A DNA stretch of 64,000 nt from Aureispira sp045105775 (lineage in GTDB: Bacteria; Bacteroidota; Bacteroidia; Chitinophagales; Saprospiraceae), in the NCBI GenBank assembly GCA_045105775.1, contig JBGCDW010000116.1, positions 1 through 64,000 on the forward strand, written 5' to 3'. The notes beneath the pieces are model-generated. The model worked only from the letters and a program-made list of their open reading frames with translations. It was not told the DNA's origin and did no database searches. The stretch's first letter is position 1. Each line of letters begins with the position of its first letter. Of the stretch, positions 46,201 through 53,712 are shown in pieces. The position numbers were made by a program, and so were the translations under genes.

Positions 46201-47559
46201 ACTCAATGAACGCCCAAAAGTAGTTCCTAGAGGACTAAAATAACTAGCCTGATACCAGATTCTAGTAGTGTCTACTAAGGTGTAATTAAGCGTGTCGCCC
46301 AAGGCTAATAATTGCCCTGTGCTGTCTAGCCATTGTACCACACCTGTATCCACTTGAGCGGTTAACACCACATTGCCTTGACAAGCATCTTGGTTGCTTG
46401 GTCTATTAGTAAATACAGGGGGCTGCAAAACCGTAATAAAAACAGAATCGGCCACAGGGCACAAGCCTCCTTGGCTTACGGTCACACTATACCGACCTGT
46501 ACTACTTGCAAAGAGGCTACTGCTACTCGCTCCTGTATTCCAATTATAAATAGCCCCAGTATTGGCAACATCCAACAATAAACTATCTCCACACAAAGTC
46601 GTATCATTTCCGAGTGCAACTATAGGTGTTTCGAGGCTATTAATGAGAATAGAATCCAAATTGGAACGACAAGAAGCATCTAAAATAGAGATTTGCCAAT
46701 CATAAAAATAAGCATAGACCGAGGCAAATTGCACCCCTGCTACCAAATCAATATAGGGTACAGCTCCCAAACCAGCCCAGTTGCTTACCCCAGAATTAAA
46801 GCGCGCTTGTCCGCCCGATATATTTTGCAAAGTCATGCTGTAATTGCTGCCCACAGTCAAATCTACATTCAATACAGCGGTGTGCTGTCCTGCACTTGGA
46901 AAAGCAATGGGAATACTGTATAGCAAATTATTTTGTCCATCTCGAATCTCTATATTGGCGGTAAAAGGGCCATTGTTCACTTCCATTTGCACACTATTGA
47001 GGCGCAAATATTCATTCACATTAAATACAATCCCTCTTGGCACCGCAGCCGCAAAACCAGAGCCTGCACTACTCAATGAACGCCCAAAAGTAGTTGTAAG
47101 TGGTGTAAAATTGCTCGCCTGATACCACAACAGAGTTGTATCTGCCACCAAGTAATCAATCGTATCTCCTATGGCTATAACCTGATTGAAGCTATCCAAC
47201 CATTGTACAATCCCCGTTCCTGCTTGTATTGATAACTGCTGCCCCCCTTTGCACAGTCCTGTATCTGCTGGCAAGGAAGTCGACAGCACAGGCGGAAGGT
47301 TTAAAATCAAAACAATGCTATCTCTAGTTGTCCCCGTTCCGTCTGTCACTTCTACCCAATACAGCCCAGAACTAGTTGCAACAATAGAAGAAGCCGTTGC
47401 TCCTGTATTCCACAAAAAAGTAGCCCCTACATTATTCGTTTGTAAGGCGTAAGAACTGGCACAAATAGTCGTATCTGCTCCCAAATTGACGGTTGGTTGA
47501 GCCATCAAACCACCTATTTCTATCAAAAAACAAAGAAGTAAACCAAAAAGAGTTTTCAT
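40231..47559 (-). CDS. Giant modular T9SS type A cargo protein (about 2442 residues)
   Basis: From the ATG at 47559 (the track-like GTG two codons upstream is less likely) the protein has a signal peptide (MKTLFGLLLCFLIEIGGLMAQ). It then carries seven tandem modules of about 290 residues, each made of an Ig/PKD-like unit (VNLGADTTIC, WNTGA, YSVTVTQGGLC) and a larger jelly-roll-like unit ending VYAYFYDWQIS.LDASC. These are followed by further Ig-like units, a PKD unit (LWLMGDGTQYTIPNPFHSYSDTGCY) and a type A sorting domain (VPNPSTGNFEIWL ... LYFLHWQNSRYQ). Modules 1-2 and 3-4 are near-identical in places, 5-7 are diverged. It is probably a very long surface adhesin or sheath protein. It is enclosed by nucleotide-sugar genes. 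Confidence 0.92.
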   Translation of the reverse strand: MKTLFGLLLCFLIEIGGLMAQPTVNLGADTTICASSYALQTNNVGATFLWNTGATASSIVATSSGLYWVEVTDGTGTTRDSIVLILNLPPVLSTSLPADTGLCKGGQQLSIQAGTGIVQWLDSFNQVIAIGDTIDYLVADTTLLWYQASNFTPLTTTFGRSLSSAGSGFAAAVPRGIVFNVNEYLRLNSVQMEVNNGPFTANIEIRDGQNNLLYSIPIAFPSAGQHTAVLNVDLTVGSNYSMTLQNISGGQARFNSGVSNWAGLGAVPYIDLVAGVQFASVYAYFYDWQISILDASCRSNLDSILINSLETPIVALGNDTTLCGDSLLLDVANTGAIYNWNTGASSSSLFASSTGRYSVTVSQGGLCPVADSVFITVLQPPVFTNRPSNQDACQGNVVLTAQVDTGVVQWLDSTGQLLALGDTLNYTLVDTTRIWYQASYFSPLGTTFGRSLSSAGSGFAAAVPRGIVFNVNEYLRLNSVQMEVNNGPFTANIEIRDGQNNLLHSIPIAFPSAGQHTAVLNVNLPVGSNYSMTLQNISGGQARFNSGVSNWAGLGFTPYVDLVAGVQIASVYAYFYDWQISILDASCRSNLDAVIINSLPTPVVDLGPDTTLCGSSILLDASNTGASYVWSTGAPSNAIFANTTATYSVTVTQGGLCTTVDSIDIVVLQKPNFTSRPVDQDVCQGDLALVAQADAGVVQWLDSTGQTIALGDTLNYTVIDTARIWYQASYLLPLDDTLGLSLNTSTASGYTSAVPRGIIFNVNEYIRLNSVRLDVDNGPFAADIELRDGQGNLLYRVPVSFPSAGQYTVPVNMDIPPGVGDSLLLTNITGGQVRFNSGVTNWNTLGASPYVELVQGIGFAAVYAYFYDWQISLIDASCSADLDSVLINSLETPVVNLGTDTTLCSDSLLLDAFNTGAAYTWSTGANTNAIFASNTDWYNVTVTQNGLCPVSDSIQVTVITQPQLTTRPVDQNACREVVTLVAQSDLGIIQWIDSSNQVFAVGDTLQYDLQDTTLLRYRAGYFNTVDTTLGLSLNGIGTGYTAAMPRGIIFNVNEYIRLNSVRLDVDNGPFSADIELRDGNGQLLYRVPVSFPSAGQYTVPVNMDIPPGMGDSLLLTNITGGQARFNSGVSNWNTLGASPYVELVEGIGFAAVYAYFYDWEIAVLSDFCTSDQDSVLLSLLPTPEILLPVDTLICDDSVVLDVTFPNATYLWTPTNTTTSQILITQEGKYTVTSSVGSCRVTDSIEVYLTPIVTPTILSNDTTTCVSIIERRATGADIIQWYDAPTGGQLLGVGDVFQYLAQTTDTLWATGQNFANKLYTQGLTDTFVAARTNYNFPNQIRGLVFDAHEEVLLEEVTMYINRTAFIGTIALWDDRDQVIDSQAVVLTNLGANRVPLNFKITRGQSYKLVLLRYNTVDILSEFPFAGFPIRGDQITIVEGVPFTNVYQYFYNWKVKALGCTSPPIPSIVTVLPTPDIDFPTDTIVCGDSLVLDASSSGAAIYNWSNGATTPSITTDSSIKISLIGSLGICSDEDSINIFVVEPPSIIIPPNDTILCEGNATFRASGNASYYAWYDSLNSATPFALGDSIRINLTDSITFWVEGIGFLPQSEPIGAPYAPNATTNIWGEPQNSAFPTRGMLFRVNEPILLNTVDIYVDTFTTATLTLYKTGFPYFSKTIVMPNNGRNIVAVDTLLEPGDYRIELSNKSAGRILFSSPFSNSKLQQLNTSAVTFLGSTPVPSQYVYFYNWQISTPSCATNRLPVRVDVPASPVLTMVADTATCTASSLVLDPILTNNPNYTYRWTDGTGADTLRVNGTGYYGVTVTNNGQCSASQNTFVQFLTTPQGVNIPNQSICAPSTLDLVAGASNGIAVWYDSSNLNKVVYLGEPYTQYIADTSTYWLDVAPKATTRIGAQAYANPNETAAYLNFIIANTFDVTAYSILDSVAIYVQNTPATVAWELMDSLGNVLYSGNQTITRAREKVFLSIDALLPPSTNYQLSFSSISSAFLVDQRPLRTPSSSAAIAQLTGTVFAGVNYTNFFDWHFSYAYPDCHAPSDSFDVVVELPVALADSIYSCDSALVDIRNPNAVSYLWSTGDTIGQVMLYQAGQYTVTISDGAACTVVDTVVLEQPVPVGLPVIGAVCGNELSTDYLGTNATYLWNTGDTTPTITLTGPNIYAVTVTTQGGCLVTDSVYISQLVPAPMPQLGGNRTVCFEDTLDAGMGGQGMNYLWSTGARTQRIVVTQGGLYSVTVTHPLGCSGSDAMVVTLDSLPRANFNVTKSGSTVLMNNTSTNITITTTYLWLMGDGTQYTIPNPFHSYSDTGCYEVLLVVYGNCGNDSTMQTIGLGRPDSSCTVSINRLPTADLFQVVPNPSTGNFEIWLEQPLQEEGKVTIYNSQGMVVATRALERIGQQRHAIILEDLPTGLYFLHWQNSRYQQVRQLLLRRP
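41385..47510 (-). repeat. Seven tandem modules of about 870 bases inside the giant cargo gene
   Basis: Approximate modules: 46640-47510, 45765-46640, 44895-45765, 44030-44895, 43155-44030, 42265-43155 and 41385-42265, judged from the recurring TP-x-V-x-LG-x-DTTLC start and YFYDW end. Long identical runs are shared by modules 1 and 2 (for example around 46975-47095 and 46105-46226) and shorter ones by modules 3 and 4, which indicates recent duplication or gene conversion. Confidence 0.85.
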
Positions 47560-47620
47560 AAACACAAAAAAGTAGAGTAATACAATAAGGAGTCTTATCT
47601 AAAGAACGGTATATCATAGA

Positions 47621-47640
47621 CGTTTGCTGGTTGGCAAACG
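47621..47640 (-). other. Hairpin in the leader of the giant gene
   Basis: CGTTTGC (47621-47627) pairs with GCAAACG (47634-47640). It lies within the predicted transcript leader, between the promoter at 47709 and the start at 47559. Confidence 0.4.
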
Positions 47641-47708
47641 CTTGAAACTAACTTCAAAATAACACTTGACCATAGGGCACAGTGAAGTGTTTTTATTTTT
47701 TATAAAAA

Positions 47709-47716
47709 CAAAGATA
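47709..47716 (-). promoter_or_regulatory. TAnnTTTG promoter element for the giant gene
   Basis: The minus strand reads TATCTTTG about 150 bases before the start of the giant gene, close to the end of the upstream sugar dehydrogenase gene. It would give the long gene its own promoter. Confidence 0.5.
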
Positions 47717-47751
47717 AGAAAAGAGCAGGACTAAATATTTATATAGAAGGG

Positions 47752-49044
47752 TTAGAGGCTCCAAAGAGTGCAATCATCAGCAGATTGATGGGTATATAAG
47801 TTTTTGAGATCCACTAAAATCAATTTGCCCTTGCTCCACTCCTTAAATTGAGACAACTGCAAGGACTGGTATTCTTGGTGGGATACGGCTACTACAATGG
47901 CATCATACTGGCCTGTGGGCTGCTCTACCAAGCCAAAACCATATTCTTCCTCTACTTGCTGGGCAGAAGCATGGGGGTCTACTACTTCTACCTCTATTAA
48001 GAAATCTTGGAGCGCCTGTACCAAATCGGCTACTTTAGAATTTCTGATATCTGAAACATTTTCTTTGAATGTAATACCTTTTACCAATACTCTAGCCCCT
48101 TTTATGGGTTTATTTTCTTGTAACATCAACTGTACTAGACGTGTAGCAACATGACTCGCCATGTTATCATTGATGCGTCTACCACTTAGAATAACCTGTG
48201 GATTGTACCCCAATTGCTGGGCTTTGAAGGTTAAATAATAAGGATCTACGCCTATACAATGCCCTCCTACTAGCCCTGGATAAAAATTGAGAAAATTCCA
48301 CTTGGTTCCTGCTGCTTTGAGCACTTCTAGGGTAGAAATATTCATTTTATCAAAAATAATGGACAATTCATTCATCAACGCAATGTTGAGGTCGCGCTGG
48401 GTATTCTCAATCACCTTGGCCGCCTCCGCCACCTGAATGCTGCTGGCTCTATACACCCCTGCTTCTATAATCAACTCATAGACTTTGGCTACCAAGTCCA
48501 AAGCAGCCTCATTACTTCCAGAAACCACTTTTATAATTTTCTCAATCGTGCGTTCCTTATCACCAGGATTGATGCGCTCAGGCGAATAACCTATGCTGAA
48601 ATCTTCGTGTAATTTAAGCCCTGATAACTCTTCCAACATAGGCAAACAATCCTCTTCGGTACACGTAGGATAAACGGTGGATTCAAACACCACACAATCG
48701 CCTTTTTTGAGTACTTGTGCTACTGTTTTGGTCGCAGATAATAAGGGTTTGAGATTGGGTGTACGCGAAGCATCAATAGGCGTGGGCACTGCTACTACAT
48801 AAAAGCTCGCTTGCTTTAAATCCTCTAAGTTGGTTGTAAACTGAATATCTGCCCCATCAAAAGCACTGGCTTCTAATTCTTGTGAAGGATCCATTCCTTG
48901 CTGCATTTGAGCCACTCTTGCTGCATTGATGTCAAACCCCACTACACTTAGTTTTTTGGCAAAAGCCAGTGCAATAGGCAAGCCTACATAGCCCAATCCA
49001 ATTACTGCTAATTTGGTTTCTTTGTTGAGTAGTGCGTTGTACAT
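47752..49044 (-). CDS. Nucleotide-sugar 6-dehydrogenase, WbpO/TviB-like
   Basis: The 430-residue UDP-sugar dehydrogenase has an N-terminal GLGYVGLPIAL Rossmann motif, the catalytic Cys in GGHCIGVDPYYLT and a C-terminal UDP-binding domain (VLVKGITFKENVSDIRNSK). The GGHCIGVDPYYL version is that of WbpO/TviB, which oxidise UDP-GlcNAc or UDP-GalNAc to the uronate with two NAD+. It would make the uronate used by the WbpB- and WbpD-like enzymes at 38600-40200. It is transcribed from a promoter at 49089, back to back with the glycosyltransferase operon. Confidence 0.94.
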   Translation of the reverse strand: MYNALLNKETKLAVIGLGYVGLPIALAFAKKLSVVGFDINAARVAQMQQGMDPSQELEASAFDGADIQFTTNLEDLKQASFYVVAVPTPIDASRTPNLKPLLSATKTVAQVLKKGDCVVFESTVYPTCTEEDCLPMLEELSGLKLHEDFSIGYSPERINPGDKERTIEKIIKVVSGSNEAALDLVAKVYELIIEAGVYRASSIQVAEAAKVIENTQRDLNIALMNELSIIFDKMNISTLEVLKAAGTKWNFLNFYPGLVGGHCIGVDPYYLTFKAQQLGYNPQVILSGRRINDNMASHVATRLVQLMLQENKPIKGARVLVKGITFKENVSDIRNSKVADLVQALQDFLIEVEVVDPHASAQQVEEEYGFGLVEQPTGQYDAIVVAVSHQEYQSLQLSQFKEWSKGKLILVDLKNLYTHQSADDCTLWSL

Positions 49045-49088
49045 CGTTTATAATTTGTTTTAGAATTAATCTTGTGAATAGTTCCCTG

Positions 49089-49096
49089 CAAAAGTA
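49089..49096 (-). promoter_or_regulatory. TAnnTTTG promoter of the sugar dehydrogenase gene
   Basis: The minus strand reads TACTTTTG, which gives a leader of about 37 bases. It is divergent from the plus-strand element at 49179. Confidence 0.6.
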
Positions 49097-49178
49097 CCAT
49101 TCTGTTTTTATGTTTTAGAATTTGTAAAAAAAATCCAGACATTTTTTCACTTCTCAACCAAAAATCAACAGCTTACAC

Positions 49179-49186
49179 TATCTTTG
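49179..49186 (+). promoter_or_regulatory. TAnnTTTG promoter of the polysaccharide operon
   Basis: TATCTTTG lies 43 bases before the ATG at 49229. It overlaps an in-frame TTG at 49184 that would otherwise extend the first gene, so that upstream start is rejected. Confidence 0.6.
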
Positions 49187-49228
49187 CCCTCTGAAAATGT
49201 GTTTACACCACCAAAACAGTTTGGAACC

Positions 49229-50179
49229 ATGACCATTGCTATTATTGGAGCAACATCTTTTTTGGCAAAAGCTCTTTTCAAGAAATGGAGTACCACGCCT
49301 CATTCGCCTACATTTCATTGTTACAGTCGCCAGCCTATGGCACTAGACGCTCCCCACCAATGGACGGCCTATGATTATCCAGCAACTCCTTTGGATATAG
49401 AAGGCTTATTGGACTATGCGGTCATTTATTTTTGTGCAGGAGCAGGCATTCAGCCCAAACACAATCATAATGCACCACAAATCTACGCGCTCAATGCTTT
49501 TGAGCCTATAAATTTGGCCGTTGCTTTAGAAGTGGCCAATTATCAGGGCAAGTTGGTTACTTTTGGTTCTTACTTTGAAATTGGCGACCAGCACGCGCAA
49601 CAAGAACGATACGGTACGGCTGCTTTGGCGAGTCACCGAAACCCCTTGCCCAATGCCTATTGCCGCGCCAAAAACCTCTTAACGCGTTTTGCGGATAGTA
49701 AATTGCTCTCCAATACGCCTGCACTCCCCTATTGTTGGCAGCATTTTATACTCACTAATATTTATGGTGCAGAAGAAAACACCAATCGCCTCATTCCTTA
49801 CATTGTGCAAAGCAGCATCAAAGGGGAAACGCTAGAATTTACGGCAGGGGTGCAACAACGTCAATACACCCATATCAACGATGTAGCCAATTTCTTGATT
49901 CAAACGCTTGAAGAAGCTACATCGGGCGTGTTCAATCTAACTGCTCCTGAAGTACATACGGTTAGAAGCGTCATAGAACAAGTTTTAAAGGCGGTAGAAA
50001 AAAGATTGGGTCAATATCCACAAGCACAATTTGGTACGATTGACAAACGAGATGTTAAGATGCAGTACTTGGCACTGGATAGCAGCCAACAACCTTCAAG
50101 CTTGCATTTTGCCCCCCAAATAACCTTAGAACAGGGCATTGAAGAGTATTTGGATTATTATACGACCTCAGAATCCTAA
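49229..50179 (+). CDS. NAD-dependent epimerase/dehydratase of sugar metabolism
   Basis: From the ATG at 49229 the protein has 316 residues. It is an extended-SDR sugar enzyme: IIGATSFLAKAL near the start, a Tyr-x3-Lys centre in NAYCRAKNLL, and an unusual stretch TNIYGAEENTNRLIPYIV (in part). Relatives include dTDP- and CDP-sugar 4-reductases/epimerases. With the RmlC-like gene next to it, it may finish a deoxysugar. The substrate is uncertain. Confidence 0.85.
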   Translation: MTIAIIGATSFLAKALFKKWSTTPHSPTFHCYSRQPMALDAPHQWTAYDYPATPLDIEGLLDYAVIYFCAGAGIQPKHNHNAPQIYALNAFEPINLAVALEVANYQGKLVTFGSYFEIGDQHAQQERYGTAALASHRNPLPNAYCRAKNLLTRFADSKLLSNTPALPYCWQHFILTNIYGAEENTNRLIPYIVQSSIKGETLEFTAGVQQRQYTHINDVANFLIQTLEEATSGVFNLTAPEVHTVRSVIEQVLKAVEKRLGQYPQAQFGTIDKRDVKMQYLALDSSQQPSSLHFAPQITLEQGIEEYLDYYTTSES

Positions 50180-50220
50180 AATTACTCCCTGTGTAATAAG
50201 CCTAGCGCGAAAAAATGTCT

Positions 50221-50228
50221 TACTTTTG
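50221..50228 (+). promoter_or_regulatory. TAnnTTTG element before the RmlC-like gene
   Basis: TACTTTTG lies 20 bases before the ATG at 50248 and inside the longer open frame starting at 50215, so the shorter start is preferred. It could be an internal operon promoter. Confidence 0.45.
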
Positions 50229-50247
50229 TGTCCAATTAATAAAGATT

Positions 50248-50763
50248 ATGAAAGTTATCAATACGCTACTCGCTGAGGTTCAAGTTATCCAAAGTCCTGC
50301 CTTTGTGGACAATAGAGGTGGTTTTGTTAAGTTGTTTAATCAACAGGACGAACACTTGAAAACCTATCATATTCAGCAAGTAAATTTTGTGCAGAATAAA
50401 CAGGCGCGTATTTTGCGTGGCTTGCATTACCAAACAGGCGCGTGGGCCGAGGCTAAATTTTTTAGAGCTACCAAAGGCAGCATTCAGTTGGGATTTGTAG
50501 ACACTAGAACAGGTAAAGCCTCGACTGATTTGGCGGCTACGGTAGTACTAGATCAGCCCGATATTGGTGTACTGGTGCCGCGTGGTTTTGCAACAGGCTA
50601 TTTAACACTTAGCGAGGATGCTGAGGTGCTTTATTTTTCTGATAATGTGTATCATCCAGCAGCAGAACGAGGCATTAGATGGGATGATCCTGCCTTTGCC
50701 TTAGATTGGCAAACCAAGACGGTTGATGTATCAAATAAAGATGCAGCTTGGGCTCTTTGGTAA
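50248..50763 (+). CDS. dTDP-4-dehydrorhamnose 3,5-epimerase family protein (RmlC-like)
   Basis: The 171-residue cupin-like protein has the RmlC core ILRGLHYQ with the catalytic His, DNRGGFVKLF near the start, then KFFRATKGSIQLGFVDTR and VPRGFATGYLTLSEDAEVLYF with YxxxxERGIRWDDP. RmlC epimerises dTDP-4-keto-6-deoxyglucose at C3 and C5. Some residues differ from classical RmlC, so a related keto-deoxysugar epimerase is possible. It lies 68 bases after the NAD-dependent sugar enzyme. Confidence 0.88.
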   Translation: MKVINTLLAEVQVIQSPAFVDNRGGFVKLFNQQDEHLKTYHIQQVNFVQNKQARILRGLHYQTGAWAEAKFFRATKGSIQLGFVDTRTGKASTDLAATVVLDQPDIGVLVPRGFATGYLTLSEDAEVLYFSDNVYHPAAERGIRWDDPAFALDWQTKTVDVSNKDAAWALW

Positions 50764-50788
50764 TTGCTAACCTCCTAAATGAAGTATA

Positions 50789-51715
50789 ATGTTAATTGAT
50801 GTTCTTATTCCTACCTATAACAGAGGTGCAGATGTATGGGCCAACCTAAAAGATTTGGAAAACCAAATCGCGCAATACCAGCTTTGGGATAAGGTGCAAA
50901 TTATTATTTCTGACAATTGTTCTCCTGATGACACCAGTGTTTTGGTAGAAAAATATTGCCAGCAAAAGCCCCCCAATTTATCCGTTCATTATTATAGAAA
51001 TGAAGAAAATATAGGCTTGGAACGCAATGCAGTAGCAGTACTCGACAAAGCGACCAGCCCTTTTGTATTGTTTTTGGGGGATGATGATTTTTTGGCAGAA
51101 GGTTACTTAAACTACTGTTATCAATCTATCCAGCAATACAAAGATTTGGGGTGCATTATTCCAGGTATTGTCTCTGTTTTTCAGGATGGAAGCACCAAGG
51201 ATGTGCGCGGAAATGACACGGAAGCGATCAACGAGGGAGGGTTTGAATCCATGTTGGCTTGGTCACATTGGGGGCATCAAATGTCTGGCATTTTGTGCAA
51301 ACGAGAGGGGCTGTTAGCCTCCTATTTGGATCAAGAGGAATACAGAAACCCGTATTTGTTCCTCTATTTTACGGCTTATTGCTTGTATCATCATCGAGGT
51401 ATTTACAATCCACAATACAAAACACGCGTTAATACTTTTAATGAAAAAGATTGGGGATACAACAAGGTTGGTTTGCTCGATGAAGTCTATCAATGTTATT
51501 ATTATTTCTTAGAAGAATTAGGAAAAGAAAAAGTCACCCAATTGCTTTTGCGTTTTACCGTATTGCACTCCTATAGATTGGCTTTTAATACTAAAAACCT
51601 TCGCAAGGTATATCGCCAATATCAATACTTGGTGGATTATACCCAACATTTGCCCACTGCCAAGAAAGGACTACGCAGTATCTTTTTCAAGGATTATATC
51701 AAAGCATTGTTCTAG
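50789..51715 (+). CDS. Glycosyltransferase family 2
   Basis: The 308-residue protein has a GT-A fold: DVLIPTYNRGADVW at the start, IIISDNCSPDDT, and the metal-binding DxD-like LGDDDFLAEG. It transfers a sugar from an activated donor in glycan assembly. It starts 26 bases after the RmlC-like gene and ends 21 bases before the next glycosyltransferase. Confidence 0.93.
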   Translation: MLIDVLIPTYNRGADVWANLKDLENQIAQYQLWDKVQIIISDNCSPDDTSVLVEKYCQQKPPNLSVHYYRNEENIGLERNAVAVLDKATSPFVLFLGDDDFLAEGYLNYCYQSIQQYKDLGCIIPGIVSVFQDGSTKDVRGNDTEAINEGGFESMLAWSHWGHQMSGILCKREGLLASYLDQEEYRNPYLFLYFTAYCLYHHRGIYNPQYKTRVNTFNEKDWGYNKVGLLDEVYQCYYYFLEELGKEKVTQLLLRFTVLHSYRLAFNTKNLRKVYRQYQYLVDYTQHLPTAKKGLRSIFFKDYIKALF

Positions 51716-51735
51716 CAGCGCGGAATCGTATTATC

Positions 51736-52827
51736 ATGCAAACAAACTACACTATAATTATCACGTCCAATGAACCTTGGTCTGCTGTTTGGTTTTCCAA
51801 ACAACACATTGCCAATGAATTGAGTAAGATGGGGCATGAGGTGTACTTTCTGAATGCTCCTACACAGTGGAATTGGCGACAAGTGGGGCAAGTGAATTTG
51901 CAACTAACTCCCATTCATCAAGGGCTAACCGTGGTCAATTATACCAATCCATTTCCATTGCGCTTGCACAAACGTCTTGCCTTGTATTGGAATGATCGTC
52001 TAGTATCCAAAGCCCTTTACCAAGCCTTGCCGAAGGAACGGCCAATGCTGTGGTGGCAATTTGACCCTTTCCGTTTTGTAGACATCCCTGCCTTTGGCAA
52101 CAGCAAAAGAATCTATCATATTGTAGATCCTTATCAGCATATTTGGACCGATGCCCATCTGGCACAAAAAGCTGATTTATTGGTCTTGGTTAGTCAATTG
52201 TATGAAACAGTCTACCAAGCATTTGAAAAACCCATGTTGTATATTCCTCATGGTATTAGTGAAGCGGAACGCCAACTACGCCCAGAGCGTTTGGAGGCGA
52301 TAAAACAACAGTGGGGCAAGGATTATTTGCTCTTTGTGGGCACACTCAATCCTGATGTAGATTTGGAATTGCTGCATGTACTGGCCAATGAACTTGACCA
52401 ACAATTATTGTTGATTGGCCCCAACAAACTGCCTGCCCAACAGCAAGCTTCTTTTGAAACCTTAACCGCCAAAAATAATGTCGCCTATTTGGGCATTCAA
52501 AAAGCAACCGATCTAAAGGAATATGTCGCCTTGGCTGCCGTAGGACTCGTACCTTACCAACAACAACGTCAAGAAAATGTACATCGTACTCCTTTAAAAT
52601 TGCTCAACTATTTGGCGCAAGCCACTCCTATTGTTACCACCCTCAATTACGAACTGCAGCAACTCAATGATGTACTCATTTATCCAGCCCATTCCTCCGC
52701 CGAATTTCTAAAAGCTGTCCAAGCATTATTACAAGGCAAAAAAGCGGTGGATCAAGCAGCAGCAAAAACGTATGGGGATCGTGTTTTATATCCTGTTTTA
52801 TTAGAAAAAATACTCGCACATGTCTAA
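51736..52827 (+). CDS. Glycosyltransferase, GT-B type
   Basis: The 363-residue protein fits two-domain GT-B enzymes: TSNEPWSAVWFSKQHIANELSKMGHEVYFLN at the N-terminus (in part), then DLLVLVSQ, IPHGI, LLFVGTLNPDVDLELL and a C-terminal TPLKLLNYLAQATPIVTT corresponding to the E-x7-E nucleotide-sugar site region. It overlaps the following gene by 8 bases. Confidence 0.88.
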   Translation: MQTNYTIIITSNEPWSAVWFSKQHIANELSKMGHEVYFLNAPTQWNWRQVGQVNLQLTPIHQGLTVVNYTNPFPLRLHKRLALYWNDRLVSKALYQALPKERPMLWWQFDPFRFVDIPAFGNSKRIYHIVDPYQHIWTDAHLAQKADLLVLVSQLYETVYQAFEKPMLYIPHGISEAERQLRPERLEAIKQQWGKDYLLFVGTLNPDVDLELLHVLANELDQQLLLIGPNKLPAQQQASFETLTAKNNVAYLGIQKATDLKEYVALAAVGLVPYQQQRQENVHRTPLKLLNYLAQATPIVTTLNYELQQLNDVLIYPAHSSAEFLKAVQALLQGKKAVDQAAAKTYGDRVLYPVLLEKILAHV

Positions 52828-53701
52828 GACACCACTTGTTTCTGTCATCATTCCTGCCTACAAAGCAGCCGCTTATATTGAAGAGACCATCAATGGTGTC
52901 TTGAACCAAAGCTACCAACACTTTGAATTGATTGTCGTCAACGATGGCTCACCTGATAATCAAGACCAATTTATTCAGCCATTTGTAGAGGCCGACCCAC
53001 GTGTGCAGTATATCAAACAGCCCAATAGTGGTGTTTCGGTAGCCAGAAACAATGGATTTGCCCACAGCAAAGGAGCATTGGTCGCATTTTTGGATGCGGA
53101 TGATGTATGGTTGCCCAAAAATTTGGCAAAAAAAGTGGCCCTCTTCGCTCAAGATGAAGCCTTGGGTTTGGTGCATTCTGATTTGGCCGTTATTGATAGT
53201 AATTCTAAGCCAACAGGAGAAACCAAAGCAGGCAAAGAAGGGCATATCTTAGAGGATTTGCTGGCTTGGAATGGCACCTGTGTGCCTACGCCTAGTAGTG
53301 TTTTGGTCAAGCGTGAAGTCGTAGAAAAAGTGGGCGGTTTTGATCCAGAATTGTCCAATGCAGCCGATCAAGAATTTTTCTTTAGGGTAGCCAACGCCTA
53401 CAAAATTGGACGGGTTCCTGAGGTCACTTGGCATTATAGGGTGCATGATAATAACATGCACAGCAATGTAGCAGTGATGGAAAAAGATGCGTTATTGGCC
53501 TATCAAAGAGCCGAAGAACATCATTTATTTAAATCAAAAGCTTTTCGCAATCAGTGTTTTGCTACGATGTATTGGATTGTGGGGGCTTCTTGGTGGGGCG
53601 ATGGCAACAACAAAACCAAAGGATTGCAATATTTGCTCAAAGCAGCGCGCACCCACCCCTCAACAGCTTGGGGGCAATTGCGTAAAAAATTATTCTCGTA
53701 A
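52820..53701 (+). CDS. Glycosyltransferase family 2
   Basis: The 293-residue GT-A enzyme shows VSVIIPAYKAAAYIEETI, LIVVNDGSPDNQD, GVSVARNNGFAHSKGALVAFLDADDVW and a later CVPTPSSVLVKREVVEKVGGFDPEL. It is typical of surface polysaccharide clusters. It overlaps the previous gene and is 11 bases before the next. Confidence 0.95.
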   Translation: MSKTPLVSVIIPAYKAAAYIEETINGVLNQSYQHFELIVVNDGSPDNQDQFIQPFVEADPRVQYIKQPNSGVSVARNNGFAHSKGALVAFLDADDVWLPKNLAKKVALFAQDEALGLVHSDLAVIDSNSKPTGETKAGKEGHILEDLLAWNGTCVPTPSSVLVKREVVEKVGGFDPELSNAADQEFFFRVANAYKIGRVPEVTWHYRVHDNNMHSNVAVMEKDALLAYQRAEEHHLFKSKAFRNQCFATMYWIVGASWWGDGNNKTKGLQYLLKAARTHPSTAWGQLRKKLFS

Positions 53702-53712
53702 AATTATTTATT

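Noticed and set aside
45823..47122. Several long open frames on the plus strand opposite the giant gene
   Set aside because: They recur at the same phase in each repeated module, as expected for the shadow of a repetitive coding gene.
41385..47510. Possible CRISPR array, from the repetitive look of the region
   Set aside because: The repeat unit is about 870 bases and codes for protein without frame break; there is no short repeat-spacer pattern anywhere in the window.
49184..49228. Upstream TTG start for the first epimerase gene
   Set aside because: The TTG is part of the TATCTTTG promoter element, so the message would begin after it; the ATG at 49229 opens directly on the Rossmann motif.
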